From positions 23,603,940 through 23,667,939 of the forward strand of contig NC_044920.1 in the NCBI RefSeq assembly GCF_003576645.1: 64,000 bases of DNA, given 5' to 3'. This document shows, one piece after another, positions 40,536 to 52,202 of this stretch. The notes beneath the pieces were generated by a model. It worked only from the letters and a program-made list of their open reading frames with translations, searched no databases and was not told the origin of the DNA. Made by a program: the position numbers and the translations under genes. How positions within the stretch are numbered: position 1 is the stretch's first letter; every line of letters begins with the position of its first letter. This DNA is from Ipomoea triloba. Taxonomy: Eukaryota > Streptophyta > Magnoliopsida > Solanales > Convolvulaceae.

Positions 40536-41569
40536 TATCTTCCGACCTATTGGGTCAAGTCCAATAAAACACAACAACCAACATGTTGCAATGACCAAAT
40601 GATTTGCATGCCGACCTTGAATAAGCATAACAAATCTGAATGACTTAATACCTTCCAACCTATTAGGTCAGGTCGGAATAACTCCAAACCTTAATGACTT
40701 AATACCTTCCAACTTATTAGGTCAGGTCGGGATAACTATAAACCTGAATGACTTAATATCACTTCTCGTATTCAATCCTCTTTACTTGTCAACAGTCTCC
40801 CACATTAGCGGAAATCAAGAATAATATCACTCCTGCTTAGCTTATTAGTACACAACTAATCTAGCTTGTTCAATTGATCAATCTGTTGATGAAGCTCTGT
40901 CAACATTCTTAAATTAAACTAACTGATCTGAGATTTGTTGCTGCTAAGGATGCTCAACAGGGCAACAGAATTTTCATATTGGAACACTAATACCAGAAAA
41001 CAATACAGTTGCAGAAACATTATTATATTATCTGGGGTTATAAGAATGACAATAAAGTCTGAACAAGCTTGAAGGTTTCATTCATCTTACCTTCATATAA
41101 CATACAATTAACTGTCTCCACACTCAGCATTAGCTGTTTAACCTTAATGCTATACTAATTACAAACGACGACGAAGAAGACGAGGAAAAAAAAATTAATG
41201 TTGTTCCACAGGGTAGGTATGCAGATACATTTTGTCTGCATAATAATAATAATCACATAAATAATGCAGTACTAAGCTAGTCATGGGGTAGCACAATCTT
41301 GATATAACTAACTACCACTTCAACTCTGCTTCAATTCTTGTTGATTGAATGGCCAATTTTCATGGCCAAAAGGGCTTTCGATCAAAACCAATCCCTTTTA
41401 GAAAAAAAAGTGAGAGAGGGCGGCCGGAAACTTGATCAACATTTTCCCATCCCCATGACTTTAATTGCATTTCAAACTTGTAAAAATGGTGTAGGCTTTA
41501 GTTATGTATAGGTTTGGAGATTATATATATGGCGGGAAAAAAATATGGGGGTGTTTGATGAATTCCGGC
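40536..41569. other. Intergenic, 3' side of the expansin gene
   Basis: 40540-40770 has three short repeats of GACTTAATACCTTCCAAC...TATTAGGTCAGGTCGG. The rest holds the probable expansin 3' UTR near 41300-41569 and otherwise nothing recognisable. Confidence 0.5.
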
Positions 41570-43020
41570 CTAGCGGAACTGGGCGCCGGAGTAGGTCTGG
41601 CCGAAGGACCAGCCGGGGGGAGCGGCGTTGTAGGAGACGACGCTGCGGCCGTCGCCGGTGACCACCCGGAATGAGAGGCTTTGGCCGTTGAGGTTGGCGT
41701 TGCTCTGCCAGTTTTGGCCCCAGTTTCTGGACATCATTTGCCAGCCGGTTCTTGATCCTTTGATGTACACGGCGTGTACGTCGCCGGAGCCGCCCACGTT
41801 GGTTACTAGTACTAGGTTGAAGAAAGCATGGCCGTTAATGGTGAACCTGATTCCTCCACTCCTCCTGCAAGGCACCCTGCATAACACAAATTCAAATTCA
41901 TCACTTAGTTCCTCTGAAGAATAGATTACGAGCAAAGACACAAAATTGACTTGTCACAGTAACAAGACACAAAATCGAACCATAAGAGTAACACCGGCCA
42001 CTTTTTGTGGGCACTAAATACTGAATTTCTCACCTCATAAGTGGTTGGTCTTCCTATCTAATGGGCGACTGAGTCACCATATTTATTATCTTGCCTAGTC
42101 AAGATATATTTACTACATATTTTTAACTTGAAAAGAAATGAAATTAAAGAATTCAAGTAAATGGCTGATGGTAAATTATGGACAAAGACACAAGATTAAA
42201 TCCTAAAAGTAACATGACACAAAATCGAGTCACGATAGTGTCGTGTGGGAGTAACACTAGTGGCCCTATGTGACCTTAATAGACACCTGGTCCTCTTATA
42301 TAATGAGTTATTGAGTCTTGTTTGGTCGGGAATACATTTAATACATATTTCTAACTTGAAAAATAAGAGAAATGAAACAAATGGTGGGGTGTGTTTGAGC
42401 CTCAGTAGAGGTAATATTGGTTCTTTGTGCTTCATTTGGTTGAGAAAGTAGCTAGGAACATATATTACATTATTACAATAATAGAGTAAATAGTACTAAA
42501 AATAAAAATAAAAAACTGTTTATTTACCGTCGGTAAGCAACGGGAACAACTCCGGCTCTGTACTGGGCAATTCTCAAGAAAACAGGCTGCGAGAGATCAA
42601 AGTGGGGGTTGGGGGGCTCGCACCAGCCTCCGGGCGGGCAGAAATTGGTGGCGGTGACGGTGATTACGCCGCGGAGGCAGGACCGGTCGTTCACACACCT
42701 TATCTGGAAACAGGACCCGCAGCTGAGCCCATTGTTGAACAGAGCGGTGCTAAGTGCGGCCGTGTTGGTGCCATAGCCTGAGCTATACAGGTTCCCATAC
42801 CCGCAGGCTCCGCCTGAAAATCAAGAACCGTCAAAACTCCCATTAATCTTTAAGAAACAGAGAAATGCGGCAAAGTTTTAGTGAAACAGCGCATACCCAT
42901 TGTTCCAGAAGCATCTCCGCCGCCGTAGAAGGTGGCGCGAGCGCTGCTCCAGCCCCAGTAGCCATGCACCGGGGACAACGTGGCAAGAACTCCGACCAGA
43001 AGAAGCTCAAGAACCGCCAT
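41570..43020 (-). CDS. Alpha-expansin
   Basis: Three exons (43020-42897, 42813-42528, 41876-41570) with GT-AG junctions give 238 residues. Residues 1-20 ([20 protein letters not shown]) are a signal peptide; the start at 43020 is chosen over an upstream in-frame ATG (43089) for this reason. The GH45-like domain has [20 protein letters not shown], the Cys series ([22 protein letters not shown]) and the HFD triad (PHFDLS). The carbohydrate-binding domain includes [29 protein letters not shown] and [10 protein letters not shown]. Expansins loosen cell walls without hydrolysis at acidic pH; this is the family role. The intron sites match classical alpha-expansin positions A and B. A SINE fragment lies in intron 2 close to its donor. 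Confidence 0.95.
41941..42370. repeat. Direct repeat in expansin intron 2
   Basis: ACACAAAATCGA..., AGTAACAC, GGCCAC or GGCCCTATG, ACCT..., TAATGAGTTATTGAGTC-like and AACTTGAAAA(A/G) occur twice, at about 41965-42150 and 42208-42375, diverged. This looks like two copies of one repeat. Confidence 0.6.
42383..42516 (+). mobile_element. 5'-truncated tRNA-derived SINE
   Basis: Shares GTTTGAGCCTCAGTAGAGG (B box region), CTTTGTGCTTCA, TTGAGAAAGTAGCTAGGAAC and an A-rich tail (CTAAAAATAAAAATAAAAAA) with the full SINE at 2757-2933. It lacks the A box. It is antisense in expansin intron 2 and ends 11 bases from the splice donor. Confidence 0.8.
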
Positions 43021-45410
43021 TGTTATTGCTTTCAGTTGAATTGGTAGAGGAATGAATACTGGGGAGATGTGAAGAGAAAAGTTGTGCATTTATTGAGAAT
43101 AAATAGAGGGATTCAAGTGTTGAGCTGTGACCCCTGCCTTTCTGGTTTCCACTGGGGACCATCCCATCCATCCAGCTGATAAAATTACCAGTTTTCTGGG
43201 TGGTTTAAACCAGCTTCAATTGTTTGAAAAATTGAAATGAAAACCGCGTACGTTGTTTTCTGCTAAGTCTTTCAAACCAACGTGGGGTGGGGTCAGCCCC
43301 TACTTGCAGAAAATTTTCCTCCTAAAATAGCCAAGAAAGATGATCCTCACCACTCATTCAGGGTAGAAAACATCTGCCAATCATCAGTAAAATCATCACC
43401 CTACTTGAAACTTAACCTTTTAGTTCGGGTCACACCTACTTTTATCCGGAAAGGCCTCGCCTAGAGCTCTTTAACTATAAAAGTGTCATACTTTTATCCG
43501 AAGAGAACTCACCCAAAACTCTTTAACTATAAGTCGGATATTTAGACTTTTATCTGCAAAAGATTTTAACAATGATATGATTAATGCCACATTACAAATC
43601 CGGGAAAGAGTTATTGGTAGTCGAAGATCAGAGATGATCAAAGTAAGACCATTTTAGAGGCAATTTTAGTCAAATTGGTTAAATCGTTGTTGATGTGGCA
43701 ACTATAAGGTTACAAATTTGACTCTCAAGGTGGACGCTTTATTGTTTGGTTTTTTTGAACTTAGGCTGATTTATCTTCTTGTGATCATTTGTGAGCTAAT
43801 TTAACTGGTAAACTTGTTTGAGTAGTAGCTGCGAGTTTCTCTGGTCACTAGACAGAAAAAGGTAAGGCCATTCACACATTCTTGAAAATTAGGAACAAAA
43901 TCCTATCATGGGAGAATCTTATGCCAAGAATAACATTGCCATCAAACCCATCCTGAGGAGGATAGAATCAAAAAATGGAATTAATTATGTTTGGTCGGGT
44001 CTGTAAAAGTATAATTGAATGAGTTTCATTCACTTAGATTCTTCACAAAGCAGAACAACTAACAACACATGCAGAGAGACCACAGAATAGAAGCAACAGA
44101 TGTTGACCCTTGCCACTTTTTGTCATTCTTTCTTATTCCTCCATGCATGGTGAAAAAAGGGCTGTTAATAACTTTTTCTTCTCAGACCACAGTTTTAAAT
44201 GTTAGCTGCACTTTAACCCAGAAAGGGATTGCACAGAACTGGAGGGCTGAGGAAGCCAACACATCTAATGGAATAGGCCCCTTTACAATTACAGTTCAGT
44301 ACAGATTTCATTTAATTTTCACTAATTATTCACAGAAAATTACACTTCCATGAGGGTGTAACATGGCATATGTATATTGTGGGGGCTTTTGGTTTGAAAG
44401 AATTGACAGGCTTGAGAAAAACATGGTGCCTTCAATTCTTAATTAGCTGTGTCATACTGTCATTCCTGGTTACAGTTTTTTTTTTTTTTAAACCGCAAAA
44501 GATAATACTAATTCAGCTGATTCCCGGTTACTGATGACTGACACGTTTATTATCTTCTTGGGTGTTGAATGCTTATGCATTGGGGGATAGTGTGAAAGTG
44601 ATGTGCTGATTTTAAAGAGATGGTTAGAACTTAAAAAAGTTGGTTGGCACCAAATTAAAATGGTAGGGTTATGATCTGTGAAGCCGTGATTAGTGGAAGA
44701 CTTAATAGCTGGAGAAGAAAAGAGAGCATGCAGGAGATGACCTAAAATCTGGTATGCAGATATGGAGGGTCCTATTGTCTTTTAGAAGTATTCTTGAGAA
44801 AAAGATGCCATTATTGCTTTTTTGACATTTCAAACTTGACTTGTGATGTTCCACCAATTGGAAGAACTTTGAATGCTGCCCGTGAAATCCTCCGGACTTA
44901 CACATGTTGGTATATAGTTGTTCGCAACCCATGCAATCAAATTGATTTCTAATCACAAAATTTCAAGTTTGGCCTCTATTAAACCTTTGAGCGGTCAACT
45001 ATAGTTAACTTGAGCTCATTTAGTTCCTTTGCAAGCTAGAGTCAACATACATTCGAGTAGTCCGACAGTAAGTTTTTTCGTAAATAAAAAATAGGGTTAA
45101 TTCTAGCATAGGTCCCAACAATTCCAAATTTAATTCAAGACTATAGTTAACTTGAGCCGGTCAACTATAGTTAACTTGAGCTCATTTAGTTCCTTTGCAA
45201 GCTAGAGTCAGCATACAGTCGAGTAGTCCATCAACGACAGTAAGTTTTTTCCTAAAATATGCTTTCGTCGAAAAAATCACCGAAAGAACTAAAAGTATCC
45301 AAAATATGATAGTATGGATGTTAAATAGCAAAAATGATAGTATGGAACTAAACCTGGAATTGCTACCAAAGACAAGGAACCTCTAATAGAATTAACTTAT
45401 AAAATATATA
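43021..45410. other. Intergenic, expansin upstream region and repeats
   Basis: 43021-43300 is the probable expansin promoter and leader. 43430-43560 repeats CTTTTATCCG and CTCTTTAACTATAA. 43735-43860 is a dispersed repeat (TTTTTTTGAACTTAGGCTGATTTATC...GTAGTAGCTGCGAGTTTC) of the same group as 35925-36085. No gene is supported to 44990. Confidence 0.5.
44990..45254. repeat. Direct repeat, about 90 bp x2
   Basis: ACTATAGTTAACTTGAGCTC, TTTAGTTCCTTTGCAAGCTA, GAGTCAACATACATTCGAGT or its near copy, and AGTAAGTTTTTTC occur at 44994-45083 and again at 45164-45254. Confidence 0.85.
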
Positions 45411-46154
45411 GAAAAATTGCATCTTTGGTCCCTGAGTTATACCCAAAGTAACAACTCAGTCCCTGTGTTATGGCCATATCCAAGTTTAGTCCCTCAGTTA
45501 TGAACGAAGTGGCGCATTTAGTCTCTGATCGTTAAATTTGACGGAAAATTTTAAAAATATTTATAATTTGAGAGATAAAATAGAAAATTCATATTTTATT
45601 CTCTTTATTATATCAAAATCATTTTCACAACATTATTTTTCACTTCTTAGTCTCTTATTTCAAGATTCTTCAATTCTAAAAGTAATTTTATAACTTTAGT
45701 ATGACTTGTTAGGAACCTAGCTCTCGTATAACAAACTTAATACTTAGCACAAACAAAAAAATATTTTATCATTGTCAAAATCTCAAGTTATTCCGTTGGT
45801 GAATTTCTCATAAAAGAAATTTGACATTATTTTGACATGTTATACGAGAGCCAGATTCCTAACAAGTCATACCAAAGTTATAAAAAATACTTTTAGAATT
45901 GAAAAACCTTGAAATAAGAGACTAAGAAGTGAAAAATAATGTTGTGAAAGTAAGTTTGATATAATTAAGAGAATAAAATGTGAATTTCTTATTTTACCCC
46001 TCAAATTTAAAATATTTTTAACAGTCAGAGACCAAATGCGCCATTTCGTTTATAACTGAAGAACTAAATTCGAATACGGCCATAACGCGGGAACTGAGTC
46101 GTTACTTTGGGTATAGTTCAGGGACCAAAAATGTCATTTTTCCAAAAATATATA
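45401..46154. mobile_element. Mutator-type MITE with AT-rich target duplication
   Basis: The element spans about 45411-46144 and is flanked by AAAATATATA (45401-45410 and 46145-46154). Outer arms of about 135 bp are inverted: GAAAAATTGCATCTTTGGTC, TGAGTTATACCCAAAGTAAC, AACGAAGTGGCGCATTTAGT. Each has units of (T)TTGGTCCCTGAGTTAT. A second, inner inverted repeat (CTTAGTCTCTTATTTCAAG, TATGACTTGTTAGGAACCTA) fills much of the interior. Non-coding. Confidence 0.82.
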
Positions 46155-47626
46155 GTGTTTGTTTTGTACAAACTTGGCTTAAAAAGGTGTGATAGTTTAC
46201 TTAGCACCGACTACTAGCAGTAAGTCTTGATTTTAAGATAAAGATTCGATTTGTAGGAGGGTAAAAAGTAGTAATAACATACATATAATGTGGGTTTGAA
46301 AAGGTAGAAGGAGAAACAACAAAAGCCCTATAGTAGTAGTAGTAGTACTATAAAGTGGTAAAATGCACGAGCATGTAAGCGCACATGGTTGTGTCTCTAA
46401 GAGAATGACAAGGGGAGATCTAAGTTGCAGCCATGGAAAGCGACGTAAAGCAACTCCTCACATGATCACCACATCTCCGGCCAATTTGGTACCCACATCC
46501 CCGCCGTGGGACTCGCCTCTTGCCTCCGGCCAGGGTCCAGACAATTTAATGCGGTTCCGGTAACAACAGGCATGAATTGAAGAAGCAAACACACATCTGG
46601 TGAAGCCACAGATAGATTTTATTGTATGCTACTCACAGAATCATAAATATAAGTGTCAAAATCGTCACAGAAAATAAAGAATTAGGTAGGTTACATTTTA
46701 TCAATTTTTACTAAAACTTTACTAATTACACTATTTTCACGAATTCATATGTTTAATAAAAATTTGATGACTTAATTACTGTTTTGCAAATTCATATGTT
46801 TAATAATGTTGGATGACTTAATTATTGTTTTGGGCACAGTTTGATGATTTAGTTTCCTGAAATTAAGGTTGGGTGAGTGTGGTTAGGTTGTGGGGTAGCT
46901 AGTGGGAGGGGGGGTGGACCATGAAAGTAATAAGGTAAACAAGGACAGCTGCCAAAAGAGACCCGTATGGTTTATAGTTGAGAAGGCACATGAAGCAGTT
47001 ATGAGCGTGAGAAAAACGTCACGAGACAACATGTCTGCTAGCTTCACATGAACATGAACATGGGAATAAATATCTTTGGACTGTTAATTCTTGGATTTCA
47101 TAATTACTCATACTTGTCGTTCAATCTTTGAGTGATGCACTGATGCATTGTTGTATACAGTGTTCCATAAAGCAACCCCAATCCCAATCAAATCAAATTG
47201 AATGACCAGAAAGTTGTCAATTATTGGTTTGAGCCAATCAATTACGGATAATCTAGACTGGTTTACCTTTTTATAATTCTTTGTCGATTAGGATTAGGAC
47301 ACATTTAAGATTAGAATGCTGAATGAAACGGGACATCAGTCAGTTCACCTACTGTAGCAGGAATTAATGAATCAATGCATTCCAGCTTTCATCCAACTGG
47401 AGATGTCCTCTCAGAGTGCAAGAAACATGGCGACAAGGAAGTGCATAGTAAGTTACTGAAGAAATATGCATGTAAGAATCAGTAGATGCATATTGTAGTA
47501 GTTAATTTATCCATGCTTGAGGCAAATAGAGTGATGTTAGAAGCAAGCTCACACAGATTACACCAAACCAAACATATGAACAGCTTTGTTGTGGTCTATG
47601 AGATCCAACCTAAGCAAGCTAAAAAG
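46155..47626. other. Intergenic spacer downstream of the PTB gene
   Basis: The spacer holds a tandem 48-bp repeat (about 46740-46837: AATTCATATGTTTAATAA...GATGACTTAATTA), a G-rich run (46895-46916), and a SINE-tail-like piece at 47200-47305. A short frame at 46363-46563 has no recognisable features. The PTB 3' UTR is probably at 47400-47626. Confidence 0.5.
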
Positions 47627-50600
47627 TTAACGAGGCTGACCGGGAGGTGGAATGCCTTGATGGGCAGGCTGACTTGCGACAAATGGAGCGTTGGGTTGAG
47701 AAGTGGGTGAAGAACCGGGAGGAATTGCTGTAGAGTATGCAGGAACCGGGGGAGAAGCATATTCTTGACCGGGAAATGTGGTTGGAGTTGAAATGAAGGC
47801 TGGTCTTCCGCCCTGCATGGTTGGATCCCAAGGATTTTGCATGGGCATGGTGGCAGGAGGTGCAGAGTGTACAGAAACATACTGTGGGTGGTTTTGCCAG
47901 GGTGGCGCCGTATTAGGGAGGGCAGAAGCTTGCTGCAACGGAGGCAAACCTGATTCCGGGACTCTGTAATCCCTGCTTTTGTCGCTGTATGCCTGCTCAG
48001 AAATCAGAGGGAAGCATGATCATGTGAATAAAACTAAAGGGCATCGGTGTGAAGAAGCATGTTTTCAAGGACATTTTCAATCAGCAATTAATCATTTTTC
48101 TGTTCGTGGTGGCGTGACACTATAGACATGGGTATTTGTAGCCTATTTTCCTAACACGAACTCAAGAGAACATATTTATACCTTTACGTTCAGATCAGTG
48201 TGACGAGAATACGATAGATGAAGCTTACAGTAGCCACCGTCATAGATGCAATGTCCCTCTAAAGCATCTTTTGCAACAGTTGCAGTTGTAACATCTGCAA
48301 CAAAGCAAACATGGGAATATTTTTTTGCTTTCTGATAAGGTCTAAATCTAATGGCAGACTATCCTACAAAAAAAGCACATGCTTCATACATACCGGGATA
48401 TTGAATGAATGCTTGGGTTCCCCCATTTTTCTCAAATATAGCGATCTTTTGGACTGTACCAAATGCAGAGAATACCTTGAAAAAAATAATTGAGTTAGAA
48501 TTAGAACACCAAATGATGATAAGTGAAACACAAAAATGAAATCGAGGTGGCATGCACAAAAGGATGAAAGAAGAAACAACAGAATACCGTGTGAAGAACA
48601 TCCACAGTGACAGCATACTGCATATTTTCAATGGAGGCAAGAAGCACGTTACTCTCGGGCTCTTTTTTCTTTCCATCTGCACCTACAACAGGCTGGATAT
48701 TACAGCTGGTTAGCTCCTGTCACACGTACAAGGATGTAGCAAAACGTCCAATCCTAGGAAAATACCTGAACGAATCCCTCCATTGCTGTAGGGTTTACAG
48801 GAAGATATGGATTTGTATAATCTCTGTATATTTAAACAAACAACTCTATGTCAGAAATAAATATTTTAAGTGTAAGAACAAAATAAGAAGACAGGGAGGG
48901 GGGTAGTTAATCTAGTTGTTAGAAATCAAGCAGCGATTATGTAAATCCCAGGGAAAGAAAACAGCTCTAAATCAGCACTGTTACTAATAGATATACCTAC
49001 AGAAAAGAAATGAAAAATAAACTGAAAAAACTCAGATTAGATATTTCATAGGAAAAGTAAACTGCTTTTGAGAACCAAGCAGGGATTATAGCAACAAATT
49101 TGAGATAAACATACCACTAATCATCAAAAGAGCTGCACCCATACAGACCTTTTGAATGAATAAAGCGTAAAACTCATTATATACAAGGATAGCAGAAGTG
49201 CCAAACTAAACTAATGAAAAGGTAAAGAGGAACATTGAGTCAGCTGTGTATTAAAATAAAGAATTATGGAGCTCAGAACTTTCAGCAGTTAATAGTTACA
49301 GATTCAACAAAAACCACTATAATGAGATTAAGAAAATTACTAAGTATCCATGGCAAACACAACTGTGTTTTAGCTGCCGAGCTTCACTAAACCCTAGATG
49401 ACAAGAAGCACATATATCAATTAGCAAGAGCTCAACTGTAAAATAAAGATTTAAAATTAGCAAGAATCATCAAGCGAAAGGCTTAAGCAGATGAAGTTAG
49501 AACTGGAGGAAAAAGAACTAAACAAGCTTCTATACCTGCTCCGGTTAGACTGGAATTTTATATTAAGATCAGTATGAGCAGAGAATGAGATGCGCAGATG
49601 ACAGTTACTAACATGCTGTGGAAGCAGGTACCTTTAAAAAAAGTAACATTATTAGTTAGAGTAAGATCACTAAATGCCCTAAAAACCTGTATAATAATTA
49701 GTAACCAAAAAGTGCATGCCTTGGAATGCTTCTCCCATCCAATGCTTCTCTAGCAGTAGCTGCAGTCTCAATATCAGTAAACTGGACTAAGGCCTGCCAA
49801 AATGCAGAAGACATTTGTCAACAATAAACAGTGTTCTATAGCTAGGGGAAAGGGGCAATGAAGAAAAAGGATAAAATAATTAAAAATCTGAGACACATAA
49901 TTGCAAGTGACCTGAAATCCTGCTGCTTTTTCAAAAGTAGCAATCTTGTGCACAAAACCAAAGGCCGAAAATACCTGTGAAGAATTGTTGTTAAATGCAA
50001 GTAGTATATTAGACCAGGCAAACAAAGAGTAAAACCAACTGCAATACAAAAAACTTCCCGGAAATCAAATGACATCTTAAAATAGAACATATGTATGTGA
50101 GAATTAAGTCCAGAGAATAACACCTGTATATGCAAGCCTTAGAAATTTGTACGACCCATATGATAATATATCCCGGTGTCTCCAACAAAAGATATTAAAT
50201 TATGACCATCTGTGATTCAACTAACTTGAGTCAACAATGAATGGTTTAATGAATTTATTTCTGGAGAAAAGGTTGTAAGGGAAAATGCATTTTCTGGAAG
50301 AAAATATGAGTACATGTTCCCCACATAAGTAAAATCTTAAGAATCCATCTCACATAAAAATAGGATAAATTTCTTCTTCCAAAAATGAGTACATTCATCA
50401 AACAAGCCTCCATTAAAAAATAATAATAATAATAATGGTCCTGTTTGGTAAAATAGCTTATTAGCCAATTTTGATTTGTTTGATCACTATTAGCTATTTG
50501 ACAAGTCAAACCGCCAATATGAGTATTTGGTTAATTAGCTTTTCCTAACAGCTTATTGTTCCAAAATGCTAAAATTCAAAATGCTAGTCAAAGCAACTTT

Positions 50601-50848
50601 TTCGATTAGTTTTTTAAGAAAATAAATTATTTTCTCCAAAACACCCCCCAATAATATAAATTAACCAAAAAAAAAAAAAAGCAAGACTGTGTAGACGGGT
50701 TCAGCACTCCCATCTTCCAGTCCCGTTACTCTCATTGTCTCTTCACTGTACTAGGCAACGGGGTGCTTGAGCTCGTCGACGGCGCTCATAAGTCCGTTAC
50801 CTAGACCGTGAAGATAATTAGCAACAGGACATGTGATTACTATTTTTT

Positions 50849-50882
<34 letters not shown>

Positions 50883-52202
50883 AGATTAAAATAACATAAT
50901 ACACTCATACACTTAAAGGTCATTTTGCATGTAATTAGTTATCCGCTAACAACTAATTTACCAAAGATCTTTCTACAACCAGCTAATGATATTCAAACCC
51001 GCTAACCCAATCTGCTAAACCGCTATCAGCTAACAACTATTTGCCAAACACCCCCAATAAATATTAAATAATAAGGATAAAATTGATATTCTTCACAAGT
51101 TTTGAAGCAGAAGCAAGAGACGTAACCCTTTTTTTCTAGCTAGGGTTAGAAACTTAAGATAATTGATGAACTGTGGTGTGAGATCTTGGCTTCTGCCCTT
51201 TCAATACTGTAATTACACAAACGGCTTTGTCTTTTATGGATAATGCATTCAGTTTACAAAAAGAATTTCATACCTAGGAGAATGGAGAAACATACTTACC
51301 AAATGAATGACATCAATGCTGACATCACCAGCTTCAACACCCTCAATAGTTACCAGCAGAACATTCCCTGGAATATCTCCAGGGCTCTTGTTATTGACAA
51401 TTTCATGCCTGTTTGAATACTGAATATACACAGTTTTGCCACGAATTTGTGCAGGCTCTGAAGATGAAGCATAATAGGTGGCCATATTGATAGCTTGATT
51501 AAGATCAGCCTGCACCATGAAAATGTGTGAAAGAAAGAAAAGGTTACAATAATTGAATCATAATATTTGTAACTGACATCTCAATCAACTCAGTCATGGT
51601 CAGCAAATAAAAATGCATTCTTGGGCAATATAATCAGACCATGCCATGGACAACCAATAAAAGATGCATAGACTAGAACCAAAGACCTATAGACAGCAAC
51701 TGTTGGAAATCAAACTATTGTGCTTAGAACAGCATGCACTTGATTCTATCTAAAGCATTATTATTCAAACAAACACCATTAGCTAGGACAGTTAAGATAG
51801 AAGTGATAAGAGCTACAACAACCACAAAAAACTAAAAATTTATTTTATATAATGTATCCAAATTCAATGCAAAACGTCCTTTTTTTGCTTTTTTTTTTTT
51901 GGTTCTTCTAATCTAAAGCATCATTACAGCCTGGATTAATACGAGTATCAAAAAGAACAAAGTTAGTGACAGGATAATGATAGCATCTATTATCTCCAGA
52001 ACAGAGAAACGCAACTTACGAATTCGACAAACGCTTGGTTGCGATTGGAGCCAACATTGCACTTGGTGTTAACGATCCTGCCGAAGGGTTTGCAAAGCTC
52101 GACTAGCTCCTCTTCGATGCACTCCCATGGGAGATTCCGCAGGTGAAGAACCTTCGAAGGCGTCTGTGTGTACCGAAATTGGGGCTGCCCCGACGTTGAC
52201 AT
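47627..52202 (-). CDS. PTB: Polypyrimidine tract-binding protein homologue
   Basis: Ten coding exons encode 449 residues: 52202-52020, 51509-51300, 49974-49912, 49793-49720, 49631-49536, 48823-48766, 48692-48588, 48475-48394, 48294-48182 and 47992-47627. Junction phases agree. RRM1 is at about 17-95 (KVLHLRNLPW, NQAFVEF), RRM2 at about 108-195 (NVLLVTIEGV, FSAFGFVHKIATFEK, ALVQFTD) and RRM3 at about 239-325 (NVLLASIENM, FSAFGTVQKIAIFEK, AFIQYPD). The tail is Pro/Gln-rich. The layout matches plant PTB1/PTB2, which bind pyrimidine-rich RNA and control alternative splicing. The start MSTSGQPQFRYTQTPSK fits this family; the frame is open upstream in what should be 5' UTR. Intron 4 uses a GC donor (CCAAG|GCATGC). 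Confidence 0.93.
50437..51055. mobile_element. hAT-like MITE in PTB intron 2
   Basis: Termini GGTCCTGTTTGGTAAAATAG and the inverse of GCCAAACACCCCC, with mirrored AGCTTATTAGCC, TTAGCTATTTGAC and CGCTATCAGC segments, mark an element of about 620 bp. The centre (50677-50830) is a GC-richer, unrelated stretch between A/T tracts, probably a later insertion. Confidence 0.6.

Noticed and set aside
46363..46563. Plus-strand frame of 66 codons
   Set aside because: No recognisable domain, no promoter or splice evidence, and surrounded by repeat DNA.
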